A stretch of 64,000 bases of DNA, from assembly GCF_000426845.1 (NCBI RefSeq), contig NZ_AUGD01000005.1, positions 62,001-126,000 on the forward strand. The letters run 5' to 3'. The notes under the pieces are model-generated. The model did not search any database, was not told where the DNA came from, and saw nothing but the letters and a program-made list of their open reading frames with translations. Both the position numbers and the translations under genes were made by a program. The stretch comes from Bradyrhizobium sp. in8p8. GTDB taxonomy: Bacteria; Pseudomonadota; Alphaproteobacteria; Rhizobiales; Xanthobacteraceae. Shown piece by piece: positions 30,193 through 39,857 of this stretch. Positions within the stretch are counted from its first letter, which is position 1. Each line of letters begins with the position of its first letter.

Positions 30193-32267
30193 GGTGCACC
30201 CGCGAAGGCGAGCACGGAGCGCGGCGGCGCCTTGCTGTCGCTCCCGGGCAGGAAGTCGATCGTGTTCAGCTTGGCAGCGGTCGTGTTGAGAATCTGCTGC
30301 CAGCTCCTGTACTCGGTCATTTTGGGCAGTTTGAATGCGATCTCTTCCGGGGCGGCGTTCAAAACGATAAAGATCGCGGCACTGCCCGGTTCCATCGGAC
30401 CCATCACATAGGACAGGAACCGCCCTTCCGGGAAATTCCAGTCGCTCTCGGTCATCTCGTCCCCGGCGGGCGTCAACCACAGCGCACCGTAGGAGACGCC
30501 GTCCTTGGGCCGGCCATCGAGCCAGCGATGGCTGCGCAGCTGCGAGAACCGCCGGCGGATGTCGGCGAGATGGGCGACGAAATCGACCATGTCGTCGCCA
30601 TCCTTGCCGAGATTGTCCCAGCCGACCCAGCCGACTTCGTTGTCCTGGCAATAGGCGTTGTTGTTGCCGGACTGCGAATTGCCGACTTCGTCGCCGGCGA
30701 GGATCAGCGGAACGCCCTGCGCCAGCATCAGGCAGGCCAGCACGTTCTTGCGCAGCTGGCGGCGCAGGCTGATGATGTTCGGATCGTCGGTCGGGCCCTC
30801 GACACCGCAATTGTTGCTGTGGTTGTCGTTGGAGCCGTCGCGATTGTCCTCGCCATTGGCCTCGTTGTGCTTCTCGTTGTAGCTGAAGAGGTCGGCGAGC
30901 GTGAAGCCGTCGTGCACCGTGATGTGGTTGATACTGGCGCGCGGCCGCCGTCCGTCGTGGTTGAACAGATCTGACGACGCCGTCATGCGGCTGGAGATAT
31001 CGCCGATCAGGCTGCCTTCGCCGCTCCAGTAGCGACGCATGGCGCTGCGATAGCGGTCGTTCCATTCCGACCATTGCGATGGGAAGGCGCCGACCTGGTA
31101 GCCGCCCAAGCCAAGGTCCCACGGCTCGGCGACGAGCTTGACGGTCGCCAGGACCGGGTCCTGCCGGATCGCGGTCAGGAACGAGCTGCCGCGGTCATAA
31201 CCGTTCGGCCCACGCGCGAGCGTGGTGGCGAGGTCGAAACGGAAGCCGTCGACATGGCAGACTTCGACCCAGTAGCGCAAGGAATCCATTACCATCTGCA
31301 GCACGCGCGGATGAGTGAGGTTCACCGACGAGCCGCAGCCGGTGAAGTCGTCGTAGTAGCGCGGGTTCTCGCGGCTCAGCCAGTAATAGGAGGCATTGTC
31401 GATGCCGCGATAGCACAGCGTTGGGCCGAGGTGATTGCCCTCAGCGGTGTGGTTGTAGACCACGTCGAGCATCACCTCGATGCCGGCATCGTGCAGCCGC
31501 GCCACCGTGGTGCGGAAGGAATCGAGCGCGTTGTCCTGGGCGTAGCGCGGTTCCGGCGCGAAGAAGGACAGCGTGTTGTAGCCCCAATAATTGGCGAGCT
31601 TCTTCTCCACGAGGATGCGGTCGTCGACGAAGCTGTGGACCGGCAGCAGTTCGACCGTGGTAACGCCGAGCCTCTTCAGGTGCTCGATCATCGCCGGCGA
31701 GGACAGGCCGCCATAGGTCCCGCGCAAGTTTGGCGGCACGTCGTCCCGCTTCTGCGTCAGGCCCTTGACGTGGGCCTCGTAGATGACGGTGTCTTCCCAG
31801 GGAATGTTGGGACGGATCTCGCGCCGGCCCCAGTTGAAGGTCTCGTCGACGACGACGGCCTTCGGCATGCCGCGCGCATTGTCGCGCCGGTCGAAAGACA
31901 GGTCCTCGCGCGGGCTTCCGGTGCGGTAGGCGAAGTGCGCATCGCTCCAGACCAGGCGCCCGGCTAGGCGCTTGGCATAGGGGTCGAGCAGCAGCTTGTT
32001 GGCGTTGAAACGATGGCCGTGCTCGGGTTCGTAGGGGCCGTGCACGCGATAGCCATAGAGCTGGCCGGGCGAGACATCGTTGAGATAGCCGTGCCAGACG
32101 TCCTCGGTCTTCTCCGGCAATTCGATGCGCTCGAGTTCGCGGCGGCCTTGTGAGTCGAACAGGCAGAGCTCGACCTTCTGCGCGTTCGCGGAGAACAGCG
32201 CGAAATTGGTGCCGCGTCCGTCCCAGCTTGCGCCGAGGCGTGCGGGCGATCCAGCGGTCAGGCGCAT
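30189..32267 (-). CDS. glgX: Glycogen debranching enzyme, TreX/GlgX type
   Basis: 692 residues, GH13 isoamylase-type. The N-terminal CBM48 (LGASWDGRGTNFALFSANAQ), catalytic Asp in VDGFRFDLATTLA, Glu in KLVAEPWDLGLGGYQVG and the conserved HDGFTLADLFSYNEKHN are present. It cuts alpha-1,6 branches and so provides linear chains to TreY; in a treXYZ cluster it is often called treX. ATG 32267 has GGAAGG upstream and lies 3 bp after the glgB stop. Confidence 0.93.
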   Translation of the reverse strand: MRLTAGSPARLGASWDGRGTNFALFSANAQKVELCLFDSQGRRELERIELPEKTEDVWHGYLNDVSPGQLYGYRVHGPYEPEHGHRFNANKLLLDPYAKRLAGRLVWSDAHFAYRTGSPREDLSFDRRDNARGMPKAVVVDETFNWGRREIRPNIPWEDTVIYEAHVKGLTQKRDDVPPNLRGTYGGLSSPAMIEHLKRLGVTTVELLPVHSFVDDRILVEKKLANYWGYNTLSFFAPEPRYAQDNALDSFRTTVARLHDAGIEVMLDVVYNHTAEGNHLGPTLCYRGIDNASYYWLSRENPRYYDDFTGCGSSVNLTHPRVLQMVMDSLRYWVEVCHVDGFRFDLATTLARGPNGYDRGSSFLTAIRQDPVLATVKLVAEPWDLGLGGYQVGAFPSQWSEWNDRYRSAMRRYWSGEGSLIGDISSRMTASSDLFNHDGRRPRASINHITVHDGFTLADLFSYNEKHNEANGEDNRDGSNDNHSNNCGVEGPTDDPNIISLRRQLRKNVLACLMLAQGVPLILAGDEVGNSQSGNNNAYCQDNEVGWVGWDNLGKDGDDMVDFVAHLADIRRRFSQLRSHRWLDGRPKDGVSYGALWLTPAGDEMTESDWNFPEGRFLSYVMGPMEPGSAAIFIVLNAAPEEIAFKLPKMTEYRSWQQILNTTAAKLNTIDFLPGSDSKAPPRSVLAFAGAP

Positions 32268-32270
32268 CAC

Positions 32271-34409
32271 TCAGCCTTCCGGAACGAGGAAGATCGCAGC
32301 GAGCGGCGGGATGGTGAGGCGAAGCTCACCGCCTTCGGCGTGAACCTCGCCGATATTCCCGACGTTGCTGCCGCCATAATGGGCAGAATCCGAGTTGAGC
32401 ACTTCCTTCCATTTTCCGCCGAAGGGCACGCGCACGCGATAATTCTGGTAGACGTTCGGCGAGAAGTTGAGGATCACGAGGCAGCGCGCGTGCTCGTCGA
32501 ATCCCTTGCGCAGCCAGGCGAACACGTTGCGGCTGGCGTCGTCCGTGATCAGCCATTCGAACCCGGCCTGGTCGCAATCCATCTGGTGCAGCGCGGGTAC
32601 AGCGCGATACAGCCGGTTGAGATCGCGGATCAACGCCTGGATGCCCGCATGGTACTTGTATTCCAGCAGGTGCCAATCGAGCGACTGGTCGTGATTCCAC
32701 TCCCGGCTCTGCGCAATTTCCGCGCCCATGAACAGCAGCTTCTTGCCGGGATGACCGAACATGAAGCTGTAATAGGCGCGCAAATTCGCGAAGCGCTGCC
32801 ACTCGTCGCCGGGCATGCGGCCGAGGATCGAGCGCTTGCCGTGCACGACCTCGTCATGCGACAGCGGCAGGATGAAGTTTTCCGAGAACGCGTAGTGCAG
32901 GCCGAAGAGGATCTCGCCGTGGTGGTGCTTGCGGTAGATCGGGTCCTTGCTGATGTAGCTCAGCGTGTCGTGCATCCACCCCATGTTCCACTTGTAGCCG
33001 AACCCGAGCCCGCCGAATTCGACCGGGCGCGAGACCTGCGGCCAGGCGGTTGACTCTTCAGCTGCGGTCGTTGCCTGCGGGAAGCGTGCGAACACTTCCG
33101 TGTTGAAGCGCCGCAGGAAGTTGATGGCCTCGATGTTCTCCCGGCCGCCATACTGGTTGGGAACCCATGCGCCCGGGGGGCGGCTGTAGTCGAGATAGAG
33201 CATGGACGCCACCGCATCGACGCGCAGGCCGTCGATCGCATAGCGCTCCAGCCAGAACAGGGCGTTCGACACCAGGAAGTTCGTCACCTCGGTGCGCCCG
33301 TAATTGTAGATCAGCGTGCCCCAGTCGAGGTGGCGGCCCTGGAGCGGGTTGGCATGCTCATAAAGCGAGGTGCCGTCGAAATGGCCGAGCCCGTGCGGAT
33401 CGTCCGGGAAATGGCCCGGCACCCAGTCGAGCAGCACGCCGATGCCTTCGCGATGGCAGGCGTCGACCAGCGCCGCGAAGTCGTCGGGCATGCCGAAGCG
33501 GCTGGTCGGCGCATAGAGTCCGGTCGGCTGGTAGCCCCACGAGCCGTCGAATGGATGCTCGCTGACGGGCAGGAATTCGAGATGAGTGAAGCCCATGTCG
33601 CGGGCGTAGGCCGGCAGTTGCTCGGCCAGCTCGCGGTAGGTCAGCCATTCATTGTCGTTCGTGCGTCGCCAAGAGCCGAGATGGACCTCGTAGATCGACA
33701 TCGGCGCCGACAATGAATTGATCCCGTCAGGCGCCGGGCGCGGCCGAGGCAGGTGCGCTTCGTCGAACACGATGGAAGCCGTCTTCGGCCGTACCTCGCT
33801 CGCAAAGGCCATCGGATCGGATTTCAACGGCAGCAGGTGGCCGTGCGGGCCGATGATCTCGAACTTGTAGTGATCGCCCGTCTTCGCATGCGGGATGAAC
33901 AACTCCCAATAACCGTTGCCGCGCACCCGCATCGGATGACGCCGCCCGTCCCAGAAGTTGAAATCGCCAACCACCGACACGCGCCGCGCATTCGGCGCCA
34001 GCACGACGAACCCGATGCCGTCGACGCCCTCGAGCCGCATCGGATGGGCGCCGAGCTTGTCATAGATGCGCTGATGGGTACCTTCGCCGAGCAGGTAGAG
34101 GTCGAAGTCGGTCAGGATCGGGGGAAAACGGTAGGCATCCTCGAACTCGACGACGTTGTCGCCGAACCTTGCGCGGAGTTGGTAGTGCTTGGAGCCGTTT
34201 GGCAGGGCGCCGATGAACAGCCCGGAATCGTGGACACGGTCCAGCGGTGCAACCTCGCCATGTTCGCCGACCGCTTCGACATTGGTGGCCTCGGGCAGAA
34301 ATGCGCGCACCACGCTCCTGCCGTCCTCCGGGTGCAGCCCGAGATAGTGGAAGGGATCGGAGTGGCGGCCCTCGATGATCGCATAGGCCTCGGCAGGCAG
34401 TTTAGGCAT
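32271..34409 (-). CDS. glgB: 1,4-alpha-glucan branching enzyme
   Basis: 712 residues. It has an extra N-terminal CBM48-like domain ([18 protein letters not shown]), a second one before the catalytic barrel, nucleophile Asp in [19 protein letters not shown], Glu in [14 protein letters not shown] and Asp in [12 protein letters not shown]. It forms alpha-1,6 branches in glycogen. The ATG at 34409 overlaps the last codons of treS; the GTG at 34427 is less likely. Confidence 0.96.
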   Translation of the reverse strand: MPKLPAEAYAIIEGRHSDPFHYLGLHPEDGRSVVRAFLPEATNVEAVGEHGEVAPLDRVHDSGLFIGALPNGSKHYQLRARFGDNVVEFEDAYRFPPILTDFDLYLLGEGTHQRIYDKLGAHPMRLEGVDGIGFVVLAPNARRVSVVGDFNFWDGRRHPMRVRGNGYWELFIPHAKTGDHYKFEIIGPHGHLLPLKSDPMAFASEVRPKTASIVFDEAHLPRPRPAPDGINSLSAPMSIYEVHLGSWRRTNDNEWLTYRELAEQLPAYARDMGFTHLEFLPVSEHPFDGSWGYQPTGLYAPTSRFGMPDDFAALVDACHREGIGVLLDWVPGHFPDDPHGLGHFDGTSLYEHANPLQGRHLDWGTLIYNYGRTEVTNFLVSNALFWLERYAIDGLRVDAVASMLYLDYSRPPGAWVPNQYGGRENIEAINFLRRFNTEVFARFPQATTAAEESTAWPQVSRPVEFGGLGFGYKWNMGWMHDTLSYISKDPIYRKHHHGEILFGLHYAFSENFILPLSHDEVVHGKRSILGRMPGDEWQRFANLRAYYSFMFGHPGKKLLFMGAEIAQSREWNHDQSLDWHLLEYKYHAGIQALIRDLNRLYRAVPALHQMDCDQAGFEWLITDDASRNVFAWLRKGFDEHARCLVILNFSPNVYQNYRVRVPFGGKWKEVLNSDSAHYGGSNVGNIGEVHAEGGELRLTIPPLAAIFLVPEG

Positions 34410-37400
34410 GGGCTTCGCTCTCGGCACTGGATAAAATGCGAAGCAGTCCGGTCAGCGGCGCATGGAGCCCCTCAGGCCGATGGGACAGCTCGTACTCGAC
34501 TTCGTCGAACGCTTGATCAAGCAGGAAGAATCGTAACAGGGCATCCGCGGATTGCCGGTCTTCCGGCCATACTCTTCGATCGGTCATGGCTTCGCGATAG
34601 GCGGACAGGAAGGTCGCGGTGGCGCGCCCGCGCCATTCATCGAGCGCAGCCGCGAGCCGGTCCTGCTCGTCGGAGGCGCCGGTGAGCGCGCGGCTCAGTG
34701 CTGCGTTCACGGAAAGGTCAATCGAGTGGATCATGCCGGCGACGTCGCGCGCGGCGGGCAGCTTGCGCCGCTTGCTCGCCAGCGGTCGGCGCGGATCGCC
34801 GTCGAAATCGATGATGAAGATATCGTCCTTCACGATCAAAGTCTGCCCGAGCCGGAAGTCGCCATGATGACGGATGTTCAACCCGGCGATGTCGGATGGC
34901 AAGAGTGCATTCAGGCCGTCGAATAGGCCCGCGCGTGCCGCGATGAGCCGGTCGATCAGGGGGCGGTCCATCTCCCGAAGCCCGTCGCGGCTGTCGGCCA
35001 GCCGCTCGAGAACCCGCTCGGCACGCGCCCTCAGGTCGGACACCCAGGCCTTGATCTGGGCGGAGCCAATCGGCTCCGGGGCAAGATCATCTGCATCTGC
35101 CGCTGCCAGAGCGACGTGCAACTCGGCGAGCCTCCGGCCAATCTGCGCGACGAAATGCAGATAGGGAGCCTGCTCCTGCGTCTCGCGGAGCGTCTCGCCC
35201 GCCGGCATTACCCGTTGCTCGTCGATATAGCGATCGAGGTAGCCCGTGCTCACGGTCCAACCGTCGCCCTGGTTCTCGACATAAGCATGCAGCACGCCGA
35301 GTGCGCTGCGCTGGTTGCCTTCGACAAGCTCGACGCTGCCGAGCAGCGCCGGCGTGTTGGCGAAGCGCGCGACCTCGGTGAGATAGTGTCCGATCTCGAT
35401 CTCCGGGCTGATGCCGCTTTCGAGCCGGCGGTAGATCTTGGCGACATACTGGTTGTCGACCAGCGCAGTGCTGTTGGACTGCTCGATCGCGCGGACCCGT
35501 TCCGGCTCCTTGATCGTGTAATCGGCGAAGCGGCTGGTCGGCTTGAACTCCAGCCGCAGGTTGTTCTCTTCCACCACCAGATTCTGCGACAGGTTGCGCA
35601 GTAACAGGCCGATGAAGATCTGGTCGGTCGCGACGTCGAGCAGCGTGCCTTCGCGCGCGCCCTGGCGCACGGCGGCCAGCGCCCTCGGATTGAAACGTTC
35701 GCGGTCGAAGCGTACCCACTCGATCTGCAGCGGCAGCACGTAGCGGGTGGCCGCGTCCGCCTGCCCGCTCTCGAAGAACGCGATCCACGGCCGGTTATCG
35801 CCGATGTCGCAGAACGGCACCGCCGAGGTCAGCGCGGTCTTGATGTGCTTGGGGTTGTGCTCGGGATACCACCTCGTTCGCGACAAGAATCCCGGCAGCA
35901 CGTCGCGCTCGAACACGCCGCGCTCGCGGGCGAGAGAAACCCAGTTCGAGTTCACCGGCACCACGAGCGTCTCGAACTCCGGCACCGCGCGCGGCGTCAC
36001 CGGCTCGGACTTGTCGCGCTCCTGAAGCTGGAACCAATAGAACCCGTAAGGCCCCAGGGTGATCATGTACGGCAGTTCGCCGATCGCTGGGAAGCGGGTG
36101 CGGCCCAGCATCTCCTGCGGAATGCGGTCCTTCCACGGCGACAGATCGAGCTCGGTCGCCTGCGCGGCTCGCGACAGATTGGCGACGCAGAGGATCACCT
36201 CGTCGCGGTATTGCCGGACGTAGGCGAGCACGGCGCGATTGACGGGACGGATGAACGTCATGGTGCCGCGGCCGAAGGCCAGCGTCGACTTCCGCACCGA
36301 GATCAGCCGCTTGGTGGCGCTGAGCAGGGACGACAGGCTGCGCGACTGCGCCTCCACGTTCACGGCCTCATAGCCGTAGACGGGGTCCATGATCAGCGGC
36401 GCGTACAGGCGGGCCGGATCGCAGCGCGAGAAGCCGCCGTTGCGGTCGGGGCTCCACTGCATCGGGGTGCGCACGCCGTTGCGGTCGCCGAGATAGATGT
36501 TGTCGCCCATGCCGATCTCGTCGCCGTAATAGATGATCGGCGTGCCGGGGAACGACAGCAGCAGCGAGTTCATCAGCTCGATCTTGCGGCGGTCGTTGTC
36601 CATCAGCGGCGCGAGGCGCCGGCGAATGCCGACATTGATGCGGGCGCGTGGATCGTTGGCGTAGGTGGTCCAGAGATAGTCGCGCTCGACGTCGGTGACC
36701 ATCTCCAGCGTCAGCTCGTCGTGGTTGCGCAGGAACAGCGCCCATTGGCAGCTTGCCGGAATGTCCGGCGTCTGGCGCAGGATATCGGTGATGGGGAAGC
36801 GGTCCTCCTGCGCGATCGCCATGTAGATGCGGGGCATCAGCGGGAAGTGATAGGCCATGTGGCACTCGTCGCCGCGGCCGAAATATTCCTGCACGTCCTC
36901 CGGCCACTGATTGGCCTCGGCCAGCAGCAGCTTGCCCCTCGAATACGCGTCGAGCTCCTGGCGCAGCCGCTTGATGATCGCATGCGTCTCGGGCAGGTTC
37001 TCGTTCGAGGTGCCCTCGCGCTCGCACAGATAGGGAATGGCGTCGAGCCGGAAGCCGTCGACGCCGGCATCCAGCCAGCGCTTCATCACCTGGATGATGG
37101 CGCTGACCACGCGCGGATTGTCGAAATTGAGGTCCGGCTGGTGCGAGAAGAAGCGGTGCCAGTAGAATGCCCCGGCCTCGGGATCCCAGGTCCAGTTCGA
37201 CTTCTCCGTGTCGGTGAAGATGATGCGCGTGCCCTGGTACTTCTGGTCGGTGTCGCTCCAGACGTACCAGTTGCGCGCGCTGGAGCCCGGATGGCTGCGC
37301 CGCGCGCGCTTGAACCATTTGTGCTGGTCCGAAGTGTGGTTGACGACGAGCTCGGTGATGACGCGCAAGCCGCGCTTCTGCGCTTCCTGGATGAAGCGCT

Positions 37401-37695
37401 TGAAGTCCTTCATCGTCCCGAAATCGGGATTGACCGAGCCGTAGTCGGCGATGTCGTAACCGTCGTCGCGGCCCGGCGACGGGTAGAACGGCAGCAGCCA
37501 CAGCGCGGTGACGCCGAGCTCCTGGAGATAGGGCAGCTTCTCGGTCAACCCGGCAAAATCGCCGATGCCGTCATTGTTGCTGTCGGCGAAGGCCTTGACG
37601 TGAAGCTGGTAGATGATGGCGTCCTTGTACCAGAGCTCGTCCACGATCTCGGCAGCTTCAACCTTCTTGGTGTCGACGGAAGACAGAACATTCAT
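34402..37695 (-). CDS. treS: Trehalose synthase fused to maltokinase
   Basis: 1097 residues. Residues 1 to about 545 form the GH13 maltose/trehalose isomerase with nucleophile Asp218 (GFRLDAI), Glu260 ([12 protein letters not shown]) and Asp326 ([10 protein letters not shown]). The C-terminal part (about 570-1097) is a maltokinase with the kinase motif [13 protein letters not shown] and metal-binding [12 protein letters not shown], where the more usual pattern is DFEGEP. The fusion would turn trehalose into maltose and then maltose-1-phosphate, the substrate of GlgE, whose homologue is encoded 11 bp upstream. The ATG at 37695 has AAGGG upstream. Confidence 0.95.
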   Translation of the reverse strand: MNVLSSVDTKKVEAAEIVDELWYKDAIIYQLHVKAFADSNNDGIGDFAGLTEKLPYLQELGVTALWLLPFYPSPGRDDGYDIADYGSVNPDFGTMKDFKRFIQEAQKRGLRVITELVVNHTSDQHKWFKRARRSHPGSSARNWYVWSDTDQKYQGTRIIFTDTEKSNWTWDPEAGAFYWHRFFSHQPDLNFDNPRVVSAIIQVMKRWLDAGVDGFRLDAIPYLCEREGTSNENLPETHAIIKRLRQELDAYSRGKLLLAEANQWPEDVQEYFGRGDECHMAYHFPLMPRIYMAIAQEDRFPITDILRQTPDIPASCQWALFLRNHDELTLEMVTDVERDYLWTTYANDPRARINVGIRRRLAPLMDNDRRKIELMNSLLLSFPGTPIIYYGDEIGMGDNIYLGDRNGVRTPMQWSPDRNGGFSRCDPARLYAPLIMDPVYGYEAVNVEAQSRSLSSLLSATKRLISVRKSTLAFGRGTMTFIRPVNRAVLAYVRQYRDEVILCVANLSRAAQATELDLSPWKDRIPQEMLGRTRFPAIGELPYMITLGPYGFYWFQLQERDKSEPVTPRAVPEFETLVVPVNSNWVSLARERGVFERDVLPGFLSRTRWYPEHNPKHIKTALTSAVPFCDIGDNRPWIAFFESGQADAATRYVLPLQIEWVRFDRERFNPRALAAVRQGAREGTLLDVATDQIFIGLLLRNLSQNLVVEENNLRLEFKPTSRFADYTIKEPERVRAIEQSNSTALVDNQYVAKIYRRLESGISPEIEIGHYLTEVARFANTPALLGSVELVEGNQRSALGVLHAYVENQGDGWTVSTGYLDRYIDEQRVMPAGETLRETQEQAPYLHFVAQIGRRLAELHVALAAADADDLAPEPIGSAQIKAWVSDLRARAERVLERLADSRDGLREMDRPLIDRLIAARAGLFDGLNALLPSDIAGLNIRHHGDFRLGQTLIVKDDIFIIDFDGDPRRPLASKRRKLPAARDVAGMIHSIDLSVNAALSRALTGASDEQDRLAAALDEWRGRATATFLSAYREAMTDRRVWPEDRQSADALLRFFLLDQAFDEVEYELSHRPEGLHAPLTGLLRILSSAESEAHA

Positions 37696-37706
37696 GGCGT
37701 GAACCC

Positions 37707-39653
37707 TTACGCCAGGCAGCGGAACAGAAGGGCCGGATCGCGATCGGGATCGATTCGCAACCTGATCCCACCCCATTCGCTGCGGGACTGTTCGCCGGTG
37801 AGGAGGTTTTCGAGTGCCGTCACATGGTGACGCTGTCCGCCGGCGTCAACCATGACGTCGCCGAGGGGCAGCCAGCATTCTCGCACGTCGCGCGACAGCG
37901 CGACCACGATGACGACGGTGTTGCCGGGCCCGGCTGCCTCCTTGACGAAGGCGATGGTCTCGCCGTCCTCGATGCCAAGAAAGCGCAGATTGGCCGTCTG
38001 CTGCAGCGCTGGGTTCTCGTGGCGGACGCGATTGAGAGCGGCAATGTAGGGCTTGATGTTACCCGGCCTGTCCCAGTCGCGCTGCCTGATCTGGTACTTC
38101 TCGGAGTCCAGATATTCTTCGCGGCCGGGAAGCGCCTCATGCTCCAGCAGCTCGAACCCGCTGTAGATGCCGTAATTGCCGGAAAGCGTCGCCGCAAGCG
38201 TGATGCGCGACTTGAAAGCCCAGCTCTCGCCGCCCTGCAGATGATAAGGCAACAGGTCAGGCGTGTTCACGAACATGTGCGGCCGGTAGAAATCGCGTTC
38301 CGGATGGCGCGTCAGCTCGCCGAGATATTGCTCCAGCTCCCACTTCGAGGTGCGCCAGGGGAAATAGGTGAAGGACTGCGCAAAGCCGATCTTGGCGAGG
38401 CCCTTCATCAGCTTCGGTCGTGCATAGGTCTTGGAGAACAGGATCACCTCGGGGTGGCGGCGGCGAATGTCGCGGATCAGCCATTCCCAGAACGCAAGCG
38501 GCGCAGTGTCGTGATTGTCGATGGCGAAGATCGTCACGCCATGGTCGATCCAGAACAGCATGGCATCGCGAAAGGCATTCCAAAGGCCTGCCCTGTCGAC
38601 GGAGCCGAAATCGGGGATGACGATGTCGGAATAGGGGCCGTCCGCCGCCCGTATCGAGCGGTCCGGCCGCCATTTGAACCATTCCGGATGCTGCGTCAGC
38701 CAGGGATGGTCCGGCGAGCACTGCACGGCGAAATCCAGCGCGAGCTCGAGGTCATATTCGAGGCAGGTCGCCACCAGCGCGCGGAGATCCTCGATCGTGC
38801 CGAGCTCGGGATGCAGCGCATCGTGGCCGCCCGCGGCCGAACCGATCGCGTAGGGTGATCCGGGATCCCCTTCACTCGCCACCGGCGCGTTGTCGCGGCC
38901 CTTGCGGCGAGTGTGGCCAATGGGGTGGATCGGCGTGAAGTAGAGCACGTCAAAGCCCATGGCGGCGATGTCGGGCACGCGCGCGATGCAGTCGCGCAGC
39001 GTGCCGTGCCGGCCCGGCGATGCACTCTGGCTCCGCGGCATCATCTGATACCAGGCGCCGAAGCGCGCCTTGTCGCGGTCGATCGTCAGCGGGAAGGATG
39101 GCGAACGCGTCAGGTCGGGCCGCGACTGGCTCTCGGCCATGGCCTGGCCCAGCTCGGTCGTGAGCAGGGGGGTGACGTCCCCGCTTTGAAGATAATCCTC
39201 GCACCGCCTGATGATGATTGCGGCGGCATCCTGCCGTGCGCCGTGCGCCTTGGTCAGCAGGCCGGCGCCCTCGATCGCATCGAGGCTGATGTCGGCCCCG
39301 GTGCGCTGCTTGCGCGCCACCGCGCGCGACCAGGTGGCGAACTCATCGGTCCAGGCTTCGATCGCGTAGATATATTGGCCGGGCTCAACGGGCGTGAATG
39401 CGCCGGACCAGCGGTCATTGCCGTGATGGGTCATCGGCTCGCTCCGCCATTCGCGGTCCTGCTCTTTCCGCCAGATCAGCGCAGCGGCGATCACCGCGTC
39501 ACCGCCGCGATAGATGTCGGCCCAGACCTCGACCGGCTCGCCTGCGATCCGCTTCGCGGCGAAGCGGCCGCCGTCGATCGAGGGATAGACGTCCTCGATG
39601 AGGAAAGTGCCGCCGGCCGCAGCACTCTCGACAGTTTGAATTGTCTTGTTCAC
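37707..39653 (-). CDS. GlgE-like maltosyltransferase homologue with altered active site
   Basis: 648 residues from a GTG at 39653 (weak ribosome site). The whole GlgE layout is present: N-terminal domain (FLIEDVYPSIDGGRF), FGAWYQMMPRS, PIHPIGHTRRKGRDN, LDFAVQCSPDHPWL, FVNTPDLL and the C-terminal EEYLDSEKYQIRQRDW. GlgE normally extends alpha-glucans with maltose-1-phosphate. However, the nucleophile motif FRVDNPHTKP reads FAIDNHDTAP here (Asp379 kept, Arg changed to Ala377), and the general acid in AEAFTRP reads SKTYARP, with Lys408 replacing Glu. Activity is therefore doubtful. It heads the operon with treS-maltokinase. Confidence 0.85.
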   Translation of the reverse strand: MNKTIQTVESAAAGGTFLIEDVYPSIDGGRFAAKRIAGEPVEVWADIYRGGDAVIAAALIWRKEQDREWRSEPMTHHGNDRWSGAFTPVEPGQYIYAIEAWTDEFATWSRAVARKQRTGADISLDAIEGAGLLTKAHGARQDAAAIIIRRCEDYLQSGDVTPLLTTELGQAMAESQSRPDLTRSPSFPLTIDRDKARFGAWYQMMPRSQSASPGRHGTLRDCIARVPDIAAMGFDVLYFTPIHPIGHTRRKGRDNAPVASEGDPGSPYAIGSAAGGHDALHPELGTIEDLRALVATCLEYDLELALDFAVQCSPDHPWLTQHPEWFKWRPDRSIRAADGPYSDIVIPDFGSVDRAGLWNAFRDAMLFWIDHGVTIFAIDNHDTAPLAFWEWLIRDIRRRHPEVILFSKTYARPKLMKGLAKIGFAQSFTYFPWRTSKWELEQYLGELTRHPERDFYRPHMFVNTPDLLPYHLQGGESWAFKSRITLAATLSGNYGIYSGFELLEHEALPGREEYLDSEKYQIRQRDWDRPGNIKPYIAALNRVRHENPALQQTANLRFLGIEDGETIAFVKEAAGPGNTVVIVVALSRDVRECWLPLGDVMVDAGGQRHHVTALENLLTGEQSRSEWGGIRLRIDPDRDPALLFRCLA

Positions 39654-39857
39654 GGTGATGCCATTGACAAGAAAGCAGGAGCCCGTTTCCCTTGTCGGGA
39701 ATCCACGCTTGGTACCATGATAGAAAGCCGCTTGTGTGTCATTGGTTCCGTTGGGAACGGCAAGCGCAGTCTGCGAGTTACCCCTGACTAACCTCTTCCG
39801 CGAGTTCGTTAAAATCAATACCCTTGGCCGAACAATGGCCTGCAAGCTGCGTGCCGA
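39654..39857. promoter_or_regulatory. Divergent control region of the glucan/trehalose locus
   Basis: This 204-bp gap must hold the promoters of the minus-strand glgE-treS operon and of malQ. It contains the palindrome-like TTCCGTTGGGAA, with GGAAC motifs on both strands. Only the plus-strand one (39754) has an EcfG-like partner. Confidence 0.5.
39754..39779 (+). promoter_or_regulatory. Weak candidate sigma-EcfG promoter for malQ
   Basis: GGAAC at 39754-39758, 17-bp spacer, AGTT at 39776-39779. The spacing fits, but the base before GTT is not the preferred C. The malQ ATG is 78 bp downstream. Confidence 0.35.

Noticed and set aside
30193..31122. N-terminal extension of treZ
   Set aside because: It lies inside treX in another frame; the ATGA overlap at 30192 marks the true start.
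35845..37830. 661-codon open frame on the plus strand opposite treS
   Set aside because: Same reason: it mirrors the treS catalytic domain and contains no recognisable domain.
39721..39749. EcfG-like promoter for the glgE operon on the minus strand
   Set aside because: GGAAC is present (39749-39745), but the bases 16-17 bp downstream read GCTT/CTTT instead of nGTT.
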